64,000 nt of DNA from Edaphochlamys debaryana (Eukaryota > Chlorophyta > Chlorophyceae > Chlamydomonadales). Shown here piece by piece: positions 32,367-41,848 of the stretch (within the stretch, counting starts at the first letter, position 1; each line of letters begins with the position of its first letter). Location of the stretch: assembly GCA_016858145.1 (NCBI GenBank), contig JAEHOE010000139.1, positions 186,001-250,000 on the forward strand, written 5' to 3'. A model generated the notes under the pieces. It was not told the origin of the DNA and did not search any database. It worked only from the letters and a program-made list of their open reading frames with translations. Made by a program: the position numbers and the translations under genes.

Positions 32367-35300
32367 CCTGATGCCCACACCCGGGCCAGGTCCCAATCCC
32401 CTGCATTGCAGGCGGACGAAGCCCGGATCACAAACCCCGATCCTCAGATTCCGGACAAAACCCCGGCCAAGGGCCCCCCTGCCCAACCGCCCTCACAGGC
32501 CGAACCGCAGGGCTCACCCAAGGCTCCCCAGACCAAGGGCACCCCCGCCCAACCGCCCAAGTCTCCCAAGACGCAGGCCAAACCGCAGGGCGCACCCAAG
32601 GTCACCCCGGCCAAGGAAGCCGCCAACCCTCCGAAGCCCCCCAAGCCACAGGTCCCTCGCATGCTGAAGCTGCACAGCGTGAAGCTCAATCCCAAAAAAC
32701 AACAGATCATCTTCACAGGGATAGTATGCGGACGCAGGGCCCGTGTGCTTGTCGACGGTGGCGCCACAGGCGACTTCGTCGACACCACCTGGATGCGCAA
32801 GAAGGAAATGAAGAGTGCCAAGCTGGTCCACGACACCTTCGTGCGACTCATCAACGGCATCACCCAGCCATGCACCCACGCCCTGCCCAACGCGTCAATC
32901 GTGTTAGGGCGTGCCTCTCCCCACAGGAGCACTGCGACGCTAACAGTCACCGACCTAGGTGACTTTGACGTGGTGCTTGGCAAACCCTGGCTGGCCCGCT
33001 TCAACCCGGTCATTGACTGGCGCACCAACTCGCTCACGTTCACAGAGAACCGAGCCAAACCCCTGACCATCCAGGCGGACACGCACGAGTCTCTGCAGGC
33101 AGCGGACCCTCACGTCATCTCTGCCCTGCAGTTCAAACGGCTCGTCCGGTCCAAGCAGACAACGCAATACAACCTGGCGGTCATCAAAGAGGTCCCCGCA
33201 GACGAAGAAGGCAAACCCCCCGTCGTCGACCTTAAACCCGTCCTCGACCAGTTCGCCGACGTCTTCACCGAGCCCTCGGGCATGCCACCCGAGCGAGCTA
33301 TCGACCACAAGATCGACCTCGACACCAATGTCCCCATGAGCCGTAACTCCTACCGCATGTCGCAGGAGGAACTCACCGAGCTCAAGAAGCAACTGGAGGC
33401 CCTCCTCGGAAAGGGATACATCCGACCCAGCGTCTCGCCCTACGGGTCCCCCGTCCTCTTCGCGAACAAAAAGGACGGTGGCCTAAGGATGTGTATCGAT
33501 TACAGGGCCCTAAACAAAGCCACGATCCGGAACGTCTACCCCCTGCCCCGGATAGACGAGCTACTCGACCGCCTCCACGGCGCCAAGGTCTTCAGCAAGA
33601 TTGACCTTCAATCGGGGTACCACCAGATACGTATCGCGGAAGAGGACATCCCCAAGACCGCTATCAACACCCGTTACGGTCACTACGAGTTCACGGTCAT
33701 GCCCTTCGGCTTGACTAATGCCCCCGCGACCTTTCAGCGCCTTATGAATGATATCCACAGGCCCCTCCTCGATGAATGCGTCCTCGTGTACCTGGATGAT
33801 ATCCTCATCTACTCCAAAACAGAGGAGGAACACAAACAACACGTAGCCAAGGTACTGGAGCTCCTCCGGGAACACAAGCTCCACGCCAAGGCCAGCAAGT
33901 GCGCCTTCGGACTCGACAAGATCGACTTCCTGGGCCACGTGGTGAGCGCCGACGGCATCTCCGCCGACCCGCGCAAGATCCAAGCCATCAAGGACTGGCC
34001 CAAGCTCAAGACGGTCACCGACCTCCGGTCCTTCCTCGGCCTCGCGCAGTACTATCGGCGGATGGTCAAGTCTTTCGCGCAGATCGCCGCCCCCCTCACC
34101 AACCTACTCGCAGGCCAAGAAAACAAGAAAGGCAGCAAGCAAGAGCTGACTGCCTGGGACAAGGAGTGCGACATGGCCTTCCAAGCCCTCAAAGACGCAC
34201 TCACGTCCGCCCCCGTCATGGCAGCCCCTGACCCGAACCTCCCGTTCACGGTCACCACCGACGCATCCGACTACGCGACCGGTGGCGTGCTGTCCCAAGT
34301 CCAAGACGGCCACGAGCGTGTCATCGCCTACGAGAGCCGCAAGCTCATCCCCGCCGAGCGCAACTACCCCGCGCACGACAGGGAGATGCTCACAGTCACA
34401 CACTGCCTCCGTGTGTGGTGGCACCACCTCAAGGGTCCGCACCCAGTCACCATCTGGACGGACAACTCCGCCGTCTCCAAATTCAAGACCCAGCCCCTCC
34501 TCAGCCGCCGCCAAGTCCGCTGGCTCGCTGAGCTGGAGGAATTCAACTACATCATCCAACACAAACCCGGCAAGACCAACGTGGTCGCTGACGCCATCAG
34601 CCGCCGCCCGGACCTCCGCGCATGCGCAGTCACGGTCTCCACGATCCGCCCTGCCGATGACATAGCCGATGCCATCCGCGTAGGCTACCGGCAAGACGAG
34701 CAGTACTGTGAGCACCGCGCGCAGGCCATTGCCGACCCCAACTGCCCATTCAAGCTCTACAAGGGCCTGCTCTACTACGAGCCCCCAGGCGCCCTACGAG
34801 CTCGCCTGTACATTCCTGACATCCCCGGCCTACGCACCAAGCTGCTGGCCGAAGCACACGACATCATCACCGCAGGTCACCTCGGCACGGCCAAAACGCA
34901 GGCACGCCTCGCCCGGCTCTTCTACTGGCCCCGCATGGAGCAGACTGTCGCCGCCTACGTGCAGTCTTGCCCCTCATGCCAGCGCAACAAGCCCCGCCCA
35001 GGCAAGACCCCCGGTCAATCCAAGCCTCTCCCCATTCTGGACAGGCCCTGGCAATCGATCTCCATGGACCTCATCACGCAGCTGCCGGTGAGCCACCGTG
35101 GTGACGACGCCATCGCAGTCTTCGTGGACAGATTCAGCAAAATGATCAAAGTCATTCCATGCAAGACCAGCATCGATGCCAAGTACCTGGCCGAGATAGC
35201 CTACGACTGGGTGTTCCAAACCTTCGGACACCCCGAGTCCATCGTGTCGGACCGAGACTCCAAGTTCACCAGCACCTTCTGGCAGACCCTCTTCGAACTG

Positions 35301-35543
35301 TCGGGCACCCGCCTCGACATGTCCTCTGCCTATCACCCCCAGACCGACGGGCAGACCGAGCATGCCAACCGCACCCTCGAAGAGATGCTCCGCCACTACG
35401 TCAACGCCCACCAGAACAACTGGGATGCTCAAGCTGCCCAAGCACATGCAGATCCATCCCGTGGTCAACATCACCCAACTCAGGCCCTACAAGGACGGCG
35501 CCGACCGCTTCCCCGACCGCGCCGAGGCCAACCAGGCCCCTGA
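32316..35543 (+). CDS. pol: Pol polyprotein: protease, RT, RNase H, integrase (integrase C-terminus lost)
   Basis: The pol frame is -1 relative to gag. A Pro/Lys/Gln-rich linker leads to a retropepsin-like protease with [13 protein letters not shown] (about 32748; the active-site triplet is DGG rather than DSG or DTG). The reverse transcriptase runs from about 33340, with [44 protein letters not shown] and the catalytic YLDD at about 33790. RNase H has [30 protein letters not shown] and a DAISRR end. The integrase has the HHCC zinc module (HDIITAGH to CPSCQRNK) and DDE residues in [16 protein letters not shown] and [11 protein letters not shown]. After HQNNWD (about 35426) the family frame is lost and the ORF runs into unrelated residues until TGA. 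Comparison with the family implies an internal deletion of roughly a hundred residues or more. Confidence 0.95.
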   Translation, partial: RQVDPCGSTGAQAPPHGPDAHTRARSQSPALQADEARITNPDPQIPDKTPAKGPPAQPPSQAEPQGSPKAPQTKGTPAQPPKSPKTQAKPQGAPKVTPAKEAANPPKPPKPQVPRMLKLHSVKLNPKKQQIIFTGIVCGRRARVLVDGGATGDFVDTTWMRKKEMKSAKLVHDTFVRLINGITQPCTHALPNASIVLGRASPHRSTATLTVTDLGDFDVVLGKPWLARFNPVIDWRTNSLTFTENRAKPLTIQADTHESLQAADPHVISALQFKRLVRSKQTTQYNLAVIKEVPADEEGKPPVVDLKPVLDQFADVFTEPSGMPPERAIDHKIDLDTNVPMSRNSYRMSQEELTELKKQLEALLGKGYIRPSVSPYGSPVLFANKKDGGLRMCIDYRALNKATIRNVYPLPRIDELLDRLHGAKVFSKIDLQSGYHQIRIAEEDIPKTAINTRYGHYEFTVMPFGLTNAPATFQRLMNDIHRPLLDECVLVYLDDILIYSKTEEEHKQHVAKVLELLREHKLHAKASKCAFGLDKIDFLGHVVSADGISADPRKIQAIKDWPKLKTVTDLRSFLGLAQYYRRMVKSFAQIAAPLTNLLAGQENKKGSKQELTAWDKECDMAFQALKDALTSAPVMAAPDPNLPFTVTTDASDYATGGVLSQVQDGHERVIAYESRKLIPAERNYPAHDREMLTVTHCLRVWWHHLKGPHPVTIWTDNSAVSKFKTQPLLSRRQVRWLAELEEFNYIIQHKPGKTNVVADAISRRPDLRACAVTVSTIRPADDIADAIRVGYRQDEQYCEHRAQAIADPNCPFKLYKGLLYYEPPGALRARLYIPDIPGLRTKLLAEAHDIITAGHLGTAKTQARLARLFYWPRMEQTVAAYVQSCPSCQRNKPRPGKTPGQSKPLPILDRPWQSISMDLITQLPVSHRGDDAIAVFVDRFSKMIKVIPCKTSIDAKYLAEIAYDWVFQTFGHPESIVSDRDSKFTSTFWQTLFELSGTRLDMSSAYHPQTDGQTEHANRTLEEMLRHYVNAHQNNWDAQAAQAHADPSRGQHHPTQALQGRRRPLPRPRRGQPGP

Positions 35544-35772
35544 GCCCTACATCAACGAGCAAGGCGCCATCTTCTACGAAGTGGAAGCCATCCTCAACCG
35601 CCAGATCACGCCCCACACCAAGCGCGTGACATACCTGGTCAAGTTCCGCGGCCAAGACGCCCACGAGAACCTCTACATCGACGAAGCCACCCTGCTGGAG
35701 GATGTTCCGGAGCTGATCGCCGAGTACGAGAAGAAGCACCCGAGGAGCGCATCAAAGCAGCGAAAGCGATAA
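35427..35772 (+). CDS. Pol C-terminal remnant with chromodomain, out of frame
   Basis: In a different frame from pol, the sequence resumes with [21 protein letters not shown], the conserved motif just before the chromodomain in chromovirus integrases. It continues [31 protein letters not shown] and a Lys/Arg-rich end with TAA. Chromodomains help direct integration to particular chromatin. The missing GPF/GPY-type segment and the frame change both result from the same deletion, so this domain is probably not translated as part of Pol here. Confidence 0.85.
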
Positions 35773-35900
35773 GGAGAGAGAGATATGAGATGAGCTGAGC
35801 TGTTAGGTACCGCAAGGGTTGAGATGTACTGAGGCTAGGTTAGGAAGTTCTCTGATGCGTTGCATGGGTAGGTAGGACAGTTGCGAGGACGCAACATTCA

Positions 35901-35915
35901 GTGGAGGGGGGATGA
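35901..35915 (+). promoter_or_regulatory. Polypurine tract
   Basis: GTGGAGGGGGGATGA lies directly before the right LTR, as expected for plus-strand priming. Confidence 0.8.
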
Positions 35916-36292
35916 TGAAGTGAGGCGCGTCGCCGACTCGGAAATCGTCGGGATGCTTGCACAACCCGACTTGCACAATTCCCAATAGAAGTGATATCAT
36001 TGGATAGATCATGAAGAGACGATGACAATGGTGTTCATGGTAGCGTGCGAAGCGTAGAGACGAAGGAACTCGCGTGCAAGCCTCTAGAGACGCTCGTCCA
36101 GTTCATGGGCCCGATGAAGGCAAGTGTACGGCACAATAGTCACTTAAATACGCGCTCCGCGCGCCCCAGACGGCAATTCCAGCCTATTCCCGACTCAATT
36201 AGCTCTGTAACGACTAAGATAGAGAAGCCTCGCTCCCGAGCCCCCTTCGAGTCTCCATCGATCGGCATCGCTCCAGCGACCGCCTCTCTTCA
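35916..36292 (+). repeat. Right LTR
   Basis: 377 bp, identical to the left LTR except for one base near 35999. It is followed by target duplication ACTTG at 36293-36297. Confidence 0.97.
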
Positions 36293-36620
36293 ACTTGGGA
36301 TTCCACTCTAAGTCCTCAACAGGCCCAAGCTGACAGAAATCACCCACAAAAATCAAGCGTGCGCCTGCCATGAACAAGTGCTGCCGGTCTGGCCGAAGCA
36401 GCCGGAAAACTTGGTCCCACTTTTCCAATTGAAGCTTCGACAGCATTCCACATTCCTCCAGCACAACAGTGTGGCACTCTCGGATACGCGTCTGCGCCTT
36501 TGCAGGCATGCTCCTTACTATGTCCTCCGCACTTCCCGCAAACATGCCAAAACCTCCCTGGGCATGAATCGTTTTGGGATTCCACTGCTTATCATCCGGC
36601 CAGGCACACCAGGTCCACAA
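36293..36620 (-). pseudogene. PIF1-helicase-like ORF, 5' part (cut by retrotransposon)
   Basis: Minus-strand frame reading KTIHAQGGFGMF (like the PIF1 T-(I/L)-H-S..G motif), then HTVVLEECGML in the place of motif II (IDEISM; the first acidic residue is E rather than D), and LIFVGDFCQLGPV, a clear motif III (GDxxQLPPV). The frame then reads VEDLEWNPK up to the insertion. It continues in frame across the empty site into 29133-28835. The Walker A (GxGGTGKS) segment expected about 70 residues upstream is absent, so the gene is 5'-truncated or has an upstream exon I cannot find. The upstream neighbour is a beta-helix protein read on the same strand in another frame, which suggests the helicase segment was itself inserted. 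Confidence 0.78.
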
Positions 36621-37023
36621 CGTGCACAGACGCTGCGCTGCCTGCCGCGATGAGAAGTGCGGGCCCCGTGCAGTCTTGAATTTGCAGGCCCTTCATGAAT
36701 AAGCTTCCAGATTCGTGTTCTAGGACGATAGCACTGCTGTGTGGCGCTCCGCAGTGCAAAACAGACGAAGGCCCGCGGCCGACAGCTGGCGCACCGCGAA
36801 GCTCGGTGGACAGGTTGAGGCGCAAAGGGCTTTGTAGGACCACTGTTCCCGCCAGAAGCTGTAGGATTATTTGAGAAGCTCCCGTCCGCCCTGCGTCGTT
36901 GAGCGCGCGCTGGATGTCGGCCTCACTGCTCACGCTGTAGAGTTTCTGAGCCATACTCAGCTGGCTTGTGTATGTGACAATCACGGCTATGAGCAGCGCA
37001 CGGGGGAAGCCCGCTGCTGTCAT
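36592..37023 (-). CDS. Secreted or membrane-targeted right-handed beta-helix-like protein, 3' truncated
   Basis: The ATG at 37023 begins MTAAGFPRALLIAVIVTYTS, a typical signal peptide ending near SMAQ. It is followed by KLYSVSSEADIQRALNDAG, TVVLQSPLRLNLSTELRG, SSVLHCGAPHSSAIVLEH, SLFMKGLQIQDCTGPALL and then a stop at 36592. The alternating I/L/V strands with 'LxxxL/GLxIxxC' spacing resemble pectin-lyase-like parallel beta-helix proteins, which are common in green algae. Only 143 codons are present, short for the fold. The end coincides with the start of helicase-like sequence on the same strand, so the remainder was probably displaced by insertion or lies in an exon I cannot see. Confidence 0.55.
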   Translation of the reverse strand: MTAAGFPRALLIAVIVTYTSQLSMAQKLYSVSSEADIQRALNDAGRTGASQIILQLLAGTVVLQSPLRLNLSTELRGAPAVGRGPSSVLHCGAPHSSAIVLEHESGSLFMKGLQIQDCTGPALLIAAGSAASVHVVDLVCLAG

Positions 37024-38272
37024 TGCGAGTTGGCGGGCACGCGGGCAGTACCGCCGTGCGTCAGACACCGTGCCGGCCTGGCGGCCGACCTCAAACGCGT
37101 CGGTGATGAGCGGCAACCAGTGTTTCTACTAGAAGGGAGAGATGCGAGAGGAGGCGCGTTGGCGAGCGGCCGCTGGGTAGGAATGGATGGGGCGTGGATG
37201 GGCGTCGCCACGCGCAGCGGCGCGCGACGCAGTTCGCGGCACCCTACTTGATTCAGACACTCAGGAAATGGCACATGAGCCAGGTCCTCGGAGGAACAGT
37301 TGTATGCGGGCTCACAGGCACGATTGCCTGCGCACACCGGCGTGCTTCTGCGTTCTGCACCGTCTGCAGCTACGGCTGCTGTAAGAAGCAAGGTCTAAGA
37401 GGGGCTAGTGTGCAGCACGCTTGCGGTACTTATGTCTGCATACCCGGCCTCGTACTGCAGGTAGGTCGGGCGACTACGTTGTATGTTGTATGTTGCAGCC
37501 TGGGGCGGCGGCCCCATGCTCCCTGAGGCTCCCTGCCTGTTTCACCAGCACCCTCCGACTCACACGGCGTCCACATGCCGCATGCTTACTCGCTGCCATG
37601 GTATGCAGGCATCTGGTGGTCCACGCCTTGCCCACTTTGCACGTCTGATCCAGCTGAATGACAAGGGCGGCTTCTCAGAGGCAGGAAGACGGAGGGCTGA
37701 GTCCCGGCGCCCCCTCCAGGGGGTCCAATGTTCGCGCTCCGTGGAGCCCTCAGCCCCTCCGGACCCTCGCTCTGTTAGTGTCAGCGCTGGACGACAGAAA
37801 CTTTCTCGAACAACCCGGGCCTGGCGGGCGCCGCGGGCGTCTCAGACCTGAACAGGTGGAGGAGCGCACATCACCACGCACGCACCCAGGGCCCTGGGCC
37901 CCCTTGAGGAGCCCATCGGCGCATTCGGCGGCCCTGCGGCTCCGACCGACCACGGCAGGAGGGCCCGCCCGACCCGGGATGGCCGCGAATGTGGACCGCA
38001 CCGGTCAATGGATGGATGAGACTCTTGGGCGCTAGCGTGTCGTCGTACCTGGAAGGCTCGGGTTGCTTGTCAAGCAGACGTCTGAGGGGTGAAAGCAAAG
38101 CGCAATGCAGCGCGGAGTACGACGGCACGCTTGGCTCCAGGCCCCCAGTCAACGTAAAGGTGTACGGCAGTGTGTGCAGTTTTTAGGGCTCTTCTTTACA
38201 TAGCAACCGCCGGTTAGTGGCCATATACAATATGGCCATGTATGGCAGAGTGTGCAGTGTACGGCACATGCA
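37024..38272. other. Intergenic region upstream of the beta-helix gene
   Basis: No exon recognised. Presumed promoter side of the minus-strand beta-helix gene. It contains a TTGTATGTTGTATGTTG direct repeat near 37478 and GGCCATATACAATATGGCC, an inverted repeat, at about 38219-38237. Confidence 0.4.
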
Positions 38273-39520
38273 GAGCCGCCGAGGGGATTAGCCGTCAGGC
38301 GGCGCCGGGGGGAGGACTGGGGGGTAGGGGCTTGCCGCGCCACGGCGCCCACACATTGCCCAGAGCCGCCGAGGGCCGGGAGCCGTCAGGCGGCGCCGGG
38401 GGAGACCGGGGGGCAGCGGCAGGGTTCGCCACGGCGCCCATGCATTGCCCGGAGCCGCCGAGGGGATTAGCCGTCAGGGGGCGCCGGGAGAAGACTGGGG
38501 GGGCAGCGGCTTGCCGAGCCACGGCGCCCACGCATTGCCTTGAGCCGCCGAGGGCCTTAGCTGTCAGGCGGCGCCGGGGGAGACCGGGGGGCAGCGGCAG
38601 GGTTCGCCACGGCGCCCATGCATTGCCCGGAGCCGCCGAGGGGATTAGCCGTCAGGCGGCGCCGGGGGAGACCGGGGGGCAGCGGCTAGCCGCGCCACGG
38701 CGCTTACACATTGCCCAGAGCCGCCGAGGGCCTCAGCCGTCAGGGGGCGCCGGGAGAAGACTGGGGGGGCAGCGGCTTGCCGAGCCACGGCGCCCACGCA
38801 TTGCCTTGAGCCGCCGAGGGCCTTAGCTGTCAGGCGGCGCCGGGGGAGACCGGGGGGCAGCGGCAGGGTTCGCCACGGCGCCCATGCATTGCCCGGAGCC
38901 GCCGAGGGGATTAGCCGTCAGGCGGCGCCGGGGGAAAACCGGGAGGCAGCGGCTAGCCGCGCCACGGCGCTTACACATTGCCCAGAGCCGCCGAGGGCCT
39001 CAGCCGTCAGGGGGCGCCGGGAGAAGACCGGGGGGGCAGCGGCTTGCCGAGCCACGGCGCCCACGCATTGCCTTGAGCCGCCGAGGGCCTTAGCTGTCAG
39101 GCGGCGCCGGGGGAGACCGGGGGGCAGCGGCAGGGTTCGCCACGGCGCCCATGCATTGCCCGGAGCCGCCGAGGGGATTAGCCGTCAGGCGGCGCCGGGG
39201 GAAAACCGGGAGGCAGCGGCTAGCCGCGCCACGGCGCTTACACATTGCCCAGAGCCGCCGAGGGCCTCAGCCGTCAGGGGGCGCCGGGAGAAGACCGGGG
39301 GGGCAGCGGCTTGCCGAGCCACGGCGCCCACGCATTGCCTTGAGCCGCCGAGGGCCTTAGCTGTCAGGCGGCGCCGGGGGAGGACTGGGGGCAGCGGCAA
39401 GCCACGCCACGGCGCCCAAGCATTGCCCAGAGCCGCCGAGGGCCTGAGCCGTCAGGCGGCGCCGGGAGAAGACCTGGGGGCAGCGGCAAGCCACGCCAGG
39501 GAGCCTTCAGACGGTCCAGA
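38273..39520. repeat. 89-bp minisatellite array, about 14 units, 267-bp higher-order period
   Basis: Units of about 89 bp begin GAGCCGCCGAGGG and contain GTCAGGCGGCGCCGGG, a CCGGGGGGCAGCGGC core and GCCACGGCGCC. Starts fall near 38273, 38363, 38452, 38542, 38631, 38719, 38808, 38897, 38986, 39075, 39164, 39253, 39342 and 39431. Groups of three units (38808, 39075 and 39342) are nearly identical, giving a 267-bp super-repeat. As 267 is divisible by three, frames stay open through the array on both strands. I regard those frames as by-products, not genes. Confidence 0.92.
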
Positions 39521-40084
39521 GTCGCGTAGCGCGGGAGTTGCCAGGACGGCGCCAGGCGGAGGCCGGGAGGCAGCGTTGGGATGTGCTCGGGGGCAGGTGG
39601 GCACCACTGGGTAGCTACCAACCAGGGGCCCCTTGAGCTCTATCTTTCCGCTTCCCACCACACGGCTTGTCGTTTGCGTAGTGCAGTGTTGCAAACTTGC
39701 GTTTGGCACCGAGAATCCACTTAAGTTCTGGTACGCGAAGCTGCACGCTACAGAGCTCTCAATGTTTAGATGGCGGATGAGACAGAAGCTATCAGCGCTT
39801 GCGACGTTGCATACGTTGCGGAGCACTGGGAGGTGCAACGCATGTAAGACAAGGCTATGCTTCTGGTCCTACTTGTGCGGCCTTGCGTTGCGTGCGCAAC
39901 ACGCAAGGCGTTGCGACACCAACACAATCGCAACGTACCCCAACGCACGCAACGCACGCCCAACGCATGCAACGTGAGTCCCCATGGTGATGGGAAGGGT
40001 GTGTGTAGCCGCCAAGACTCCCGTTTGGCGATGCCGTCTCGGTTTCTATCCTCAACGCCGCGCCCGGCCGCCACACCCAGCAGG
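39521..40084. other. Interval with GCAACGCA-rich cluster
   Basis: Unique sequence to about 39840, then a cluster of GCAACG, GCAACGC and CGTTGC words (39790-39975), some as inverted repeats (TTGCGTTGCGTGCGCAACAC). No gene recognised. Confidence 0.5.
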
Positions 40085-40206
40085 GCCTCGTCGGGTAACA
40101 AGACAACAACACTTCAAAGCGCCTCGTCGGGTAAGAAGACAACAACATTTCAAAGCGCCTCGTCGGGTAACAAGACAACAACACTTCAAAGCGCCTCGTC
40201 GGGTTG
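40085..40206 (+). repeat. 36-bp tandem repeat, 3.4 copies
   Basis: Unit GCCTCGTCGGGTAACAAGAC followed by AACAACACTTCAAAGC, starting at 40085, 40121, 40157 and, in part, 40193. Differences are one G for C and one T for C. The length is a multiple of three. On the minus strand it could encode a 12-residue repeat, but no supporting gene is recognised. Confidence 0.9.
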
Positions 40207-40273
40207 CTGCCGCTCAAGAACAGGCGCACACGGCCACGCACTTCTACGGCACGGCTCACACGGATCTCACGGA

Positions 40274-41104
40274 ACTCATGACCTAGCTTGGCTGGGGTGG
40301 GTCTGTGCCACGCAATGTCTGTCTGCGCTCCGCCCCAGGAGGAGCCCCTCCTGCTCCGCCCGCCCCCTACGCCCCTGGTGGCCTCCTTTGGCCCCAGCGG
40401 GCCGGCGGCACCGAGCCCTCCCCCTCCCCCGCCACCTCCACGCTCCGCCTCGCTCGCCCCATCGGCAGCCAGCCAGGGGAGGACCTGTCGCATTTGCATG
40501 CGGCGCTGGCATGGAGCCGCGGGCAGCACCGACCGAAGGAGCCGCTTGATGGAGGCCGTGGACCGGTGACATGCTGTGGAACCCTGGATCCAACACCGAA
40601 CATCAGCTGCCATGCCATCGATCAGCACCCTGGCGTTCCGCATGCCGCTGTGCGGCACATGGATTCCCAAGCCGAATGCCGTCATCCGCGTGCGCGTGAA
40701 CATAAGCCAACCTTGCGCGTCTGCTCAGCGGGCACTGTTGCATGGTTACAGGGACCACGGCTTCGCAGCCGGGCCCAGGCCTATCTGGGTCTCGAAGCCC
40801 CAGGCTCACTGCTTGCGTGTGGTATGCGTGCGCGCTGCATGCGCCTGCCTGCCTCCAACGCACCCACCGCATTCCCAATCGTACGCAACAGTTCAGTCCC
40901 GGTCCCCACCACGACAAGCAAGAAGCCGAGCGCCCGCGCCAGCGGTGCAGCCCACGCCCTCACATTCAAACGCACACCGCCGAACCCCCAAGCCGCCAGC
41001 CAGTTAGCCTTGCACCGCACAAAAGTAGTAAACACACCTGCGATGAGTTCGTTCTGTGCTTCAAGCTTGTCTGACAAGTCCGCTATCTGCGAGGATGATG
41101 TCAT
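40274..41104 (-). CDS. Possible minus-strand gene, very uncertain
   Basis: The ATG at 41104 reads MTSSSQIADLSDKLEAQNEL, a plausible short helical N-terminus ending at a GCAG|GTGTGTTT donor. Further down the strand, a frame at about 40640-40400 (VLIDGMAADVRCW, SIKRLLRSVLPAAP, then Gly-rich) could be later exons. I cannot fix acceptors or phases and recognise no family. It may equally be non-coding. Confidence 0.2.
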
Positions 41105-41848
41105 GCAACGTCACTAGGGTGCCAGTGCCTGGTGCTACTGCCGGCGAAAGGCCGCGTGCACCCGTAAAATGCGGGACCTTCCGTCAGGCCCCGCCGGCCT
41201 GGCCCCAAACCTCACGCGCGGGCCCGTACGCCACGCGCAAAACGCTACGTGCCGCTAAGGGTAAGCTTGAACGCAATGCAAGGCCTAAAATCTAACGTAG
41301 CGCGCAATGCGATAGCAAACCAAATGGGGCGTCGGCCCCGCCAACCCGCTCCTCCTACATGCCCCGAATAGTTCCGTCCCAGGCCCTCGCCCGACTTCAG
41401 CTCGCCTCTCTCGATCCACCCTGCCACTGCTCCACCACGCCCAAAGCTTGCGCCGATGCTCCCCCTACGACTGCCGAGTGCTGTGCGCAGCGTACGCGCA
41501 TCCGATCAGCGCAGAATGCATTGCAAGCTCTTGCTTGCACGGCCCGGCCGTGCTCCGCGCTTGCCGCGTTGGGAGGCCATGGCGACGCCGCACTGCTGCT
41601 GTTGCTGCATCGCATACCCCAGTCCAAACAGCCGCACAGCAGCTGCCCGCGGCCCAGCCTCCACCCCTGCCATAACCGAGCAAGCGATGTCACGCCCGCG
41701 CTGACCTGCAGGCCTTGAACTCCGCGCCCCACACCGGCCGCCTCGCCACAGGCGCACCCCCGAGCCGCCCACCCGCCGCCCCTCAGCCGCAGCGCCGCGA
41801 CGGCCATCACAGCCGCAGCAGCGCTGCCCGCGGGCGGCGGCCCCCGTG
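41105..41848. other. 3' flank of the CW-family gene
   Basis: No exon recognised. Pyrimidine-rich on the plus strand. Presumed 3' untranslated and intergenic sequence of the minus-strand gene that ends at 41849. Confidence 0.4.

Larger units (their letters stand above)
29139..36292 (+). mobile_element. Ty3/gypsy (chromovirus-type) LTR retrotransposon, about 7.15 kb
   Basis: Complete element bounded by 377-bp LTRs and a 5-bp target duplication. Order: LTR, primer-binding site, coiled-coil ORF, gag with a CCHC knuckle, protease, reverse transcriptase, RNase H, integrase, chromodomain, polypurine tract, LTR. Pol order PR-RT-RH-IN plus the C-terminal chromodomain places it among chromoviruses of algae and plants. 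The LTRs differ at one base (GATATCGTTGG against GATATCATTGG), so insertion is very recent. Despite its youth the copy has an in-frame TAG in gag and a deletion within the integrase C-terminal region, so it probably moved using proteins supplied by another copy. Confidence 0.97.

Noticed and set aside
29139..36292. Endogenous virus rather than retrotransposon
   Set aside because: No envelope-like ORF. Chromodomain, pol order and 5-bp target duplication fit a chromovirus-type Ty3/gypsy retrotransposon.
38273..39520. CRISPR-like array
   Set aside because: The 89-bp units are contiguous, with no unique spacers, and the genome is eukaryotic. It is a minisatellite.
40085..40206. 36-bp units as CRISPR repeats
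   Set aside because: The units abut directly with no spacer, so this is a plain tandem repeat.
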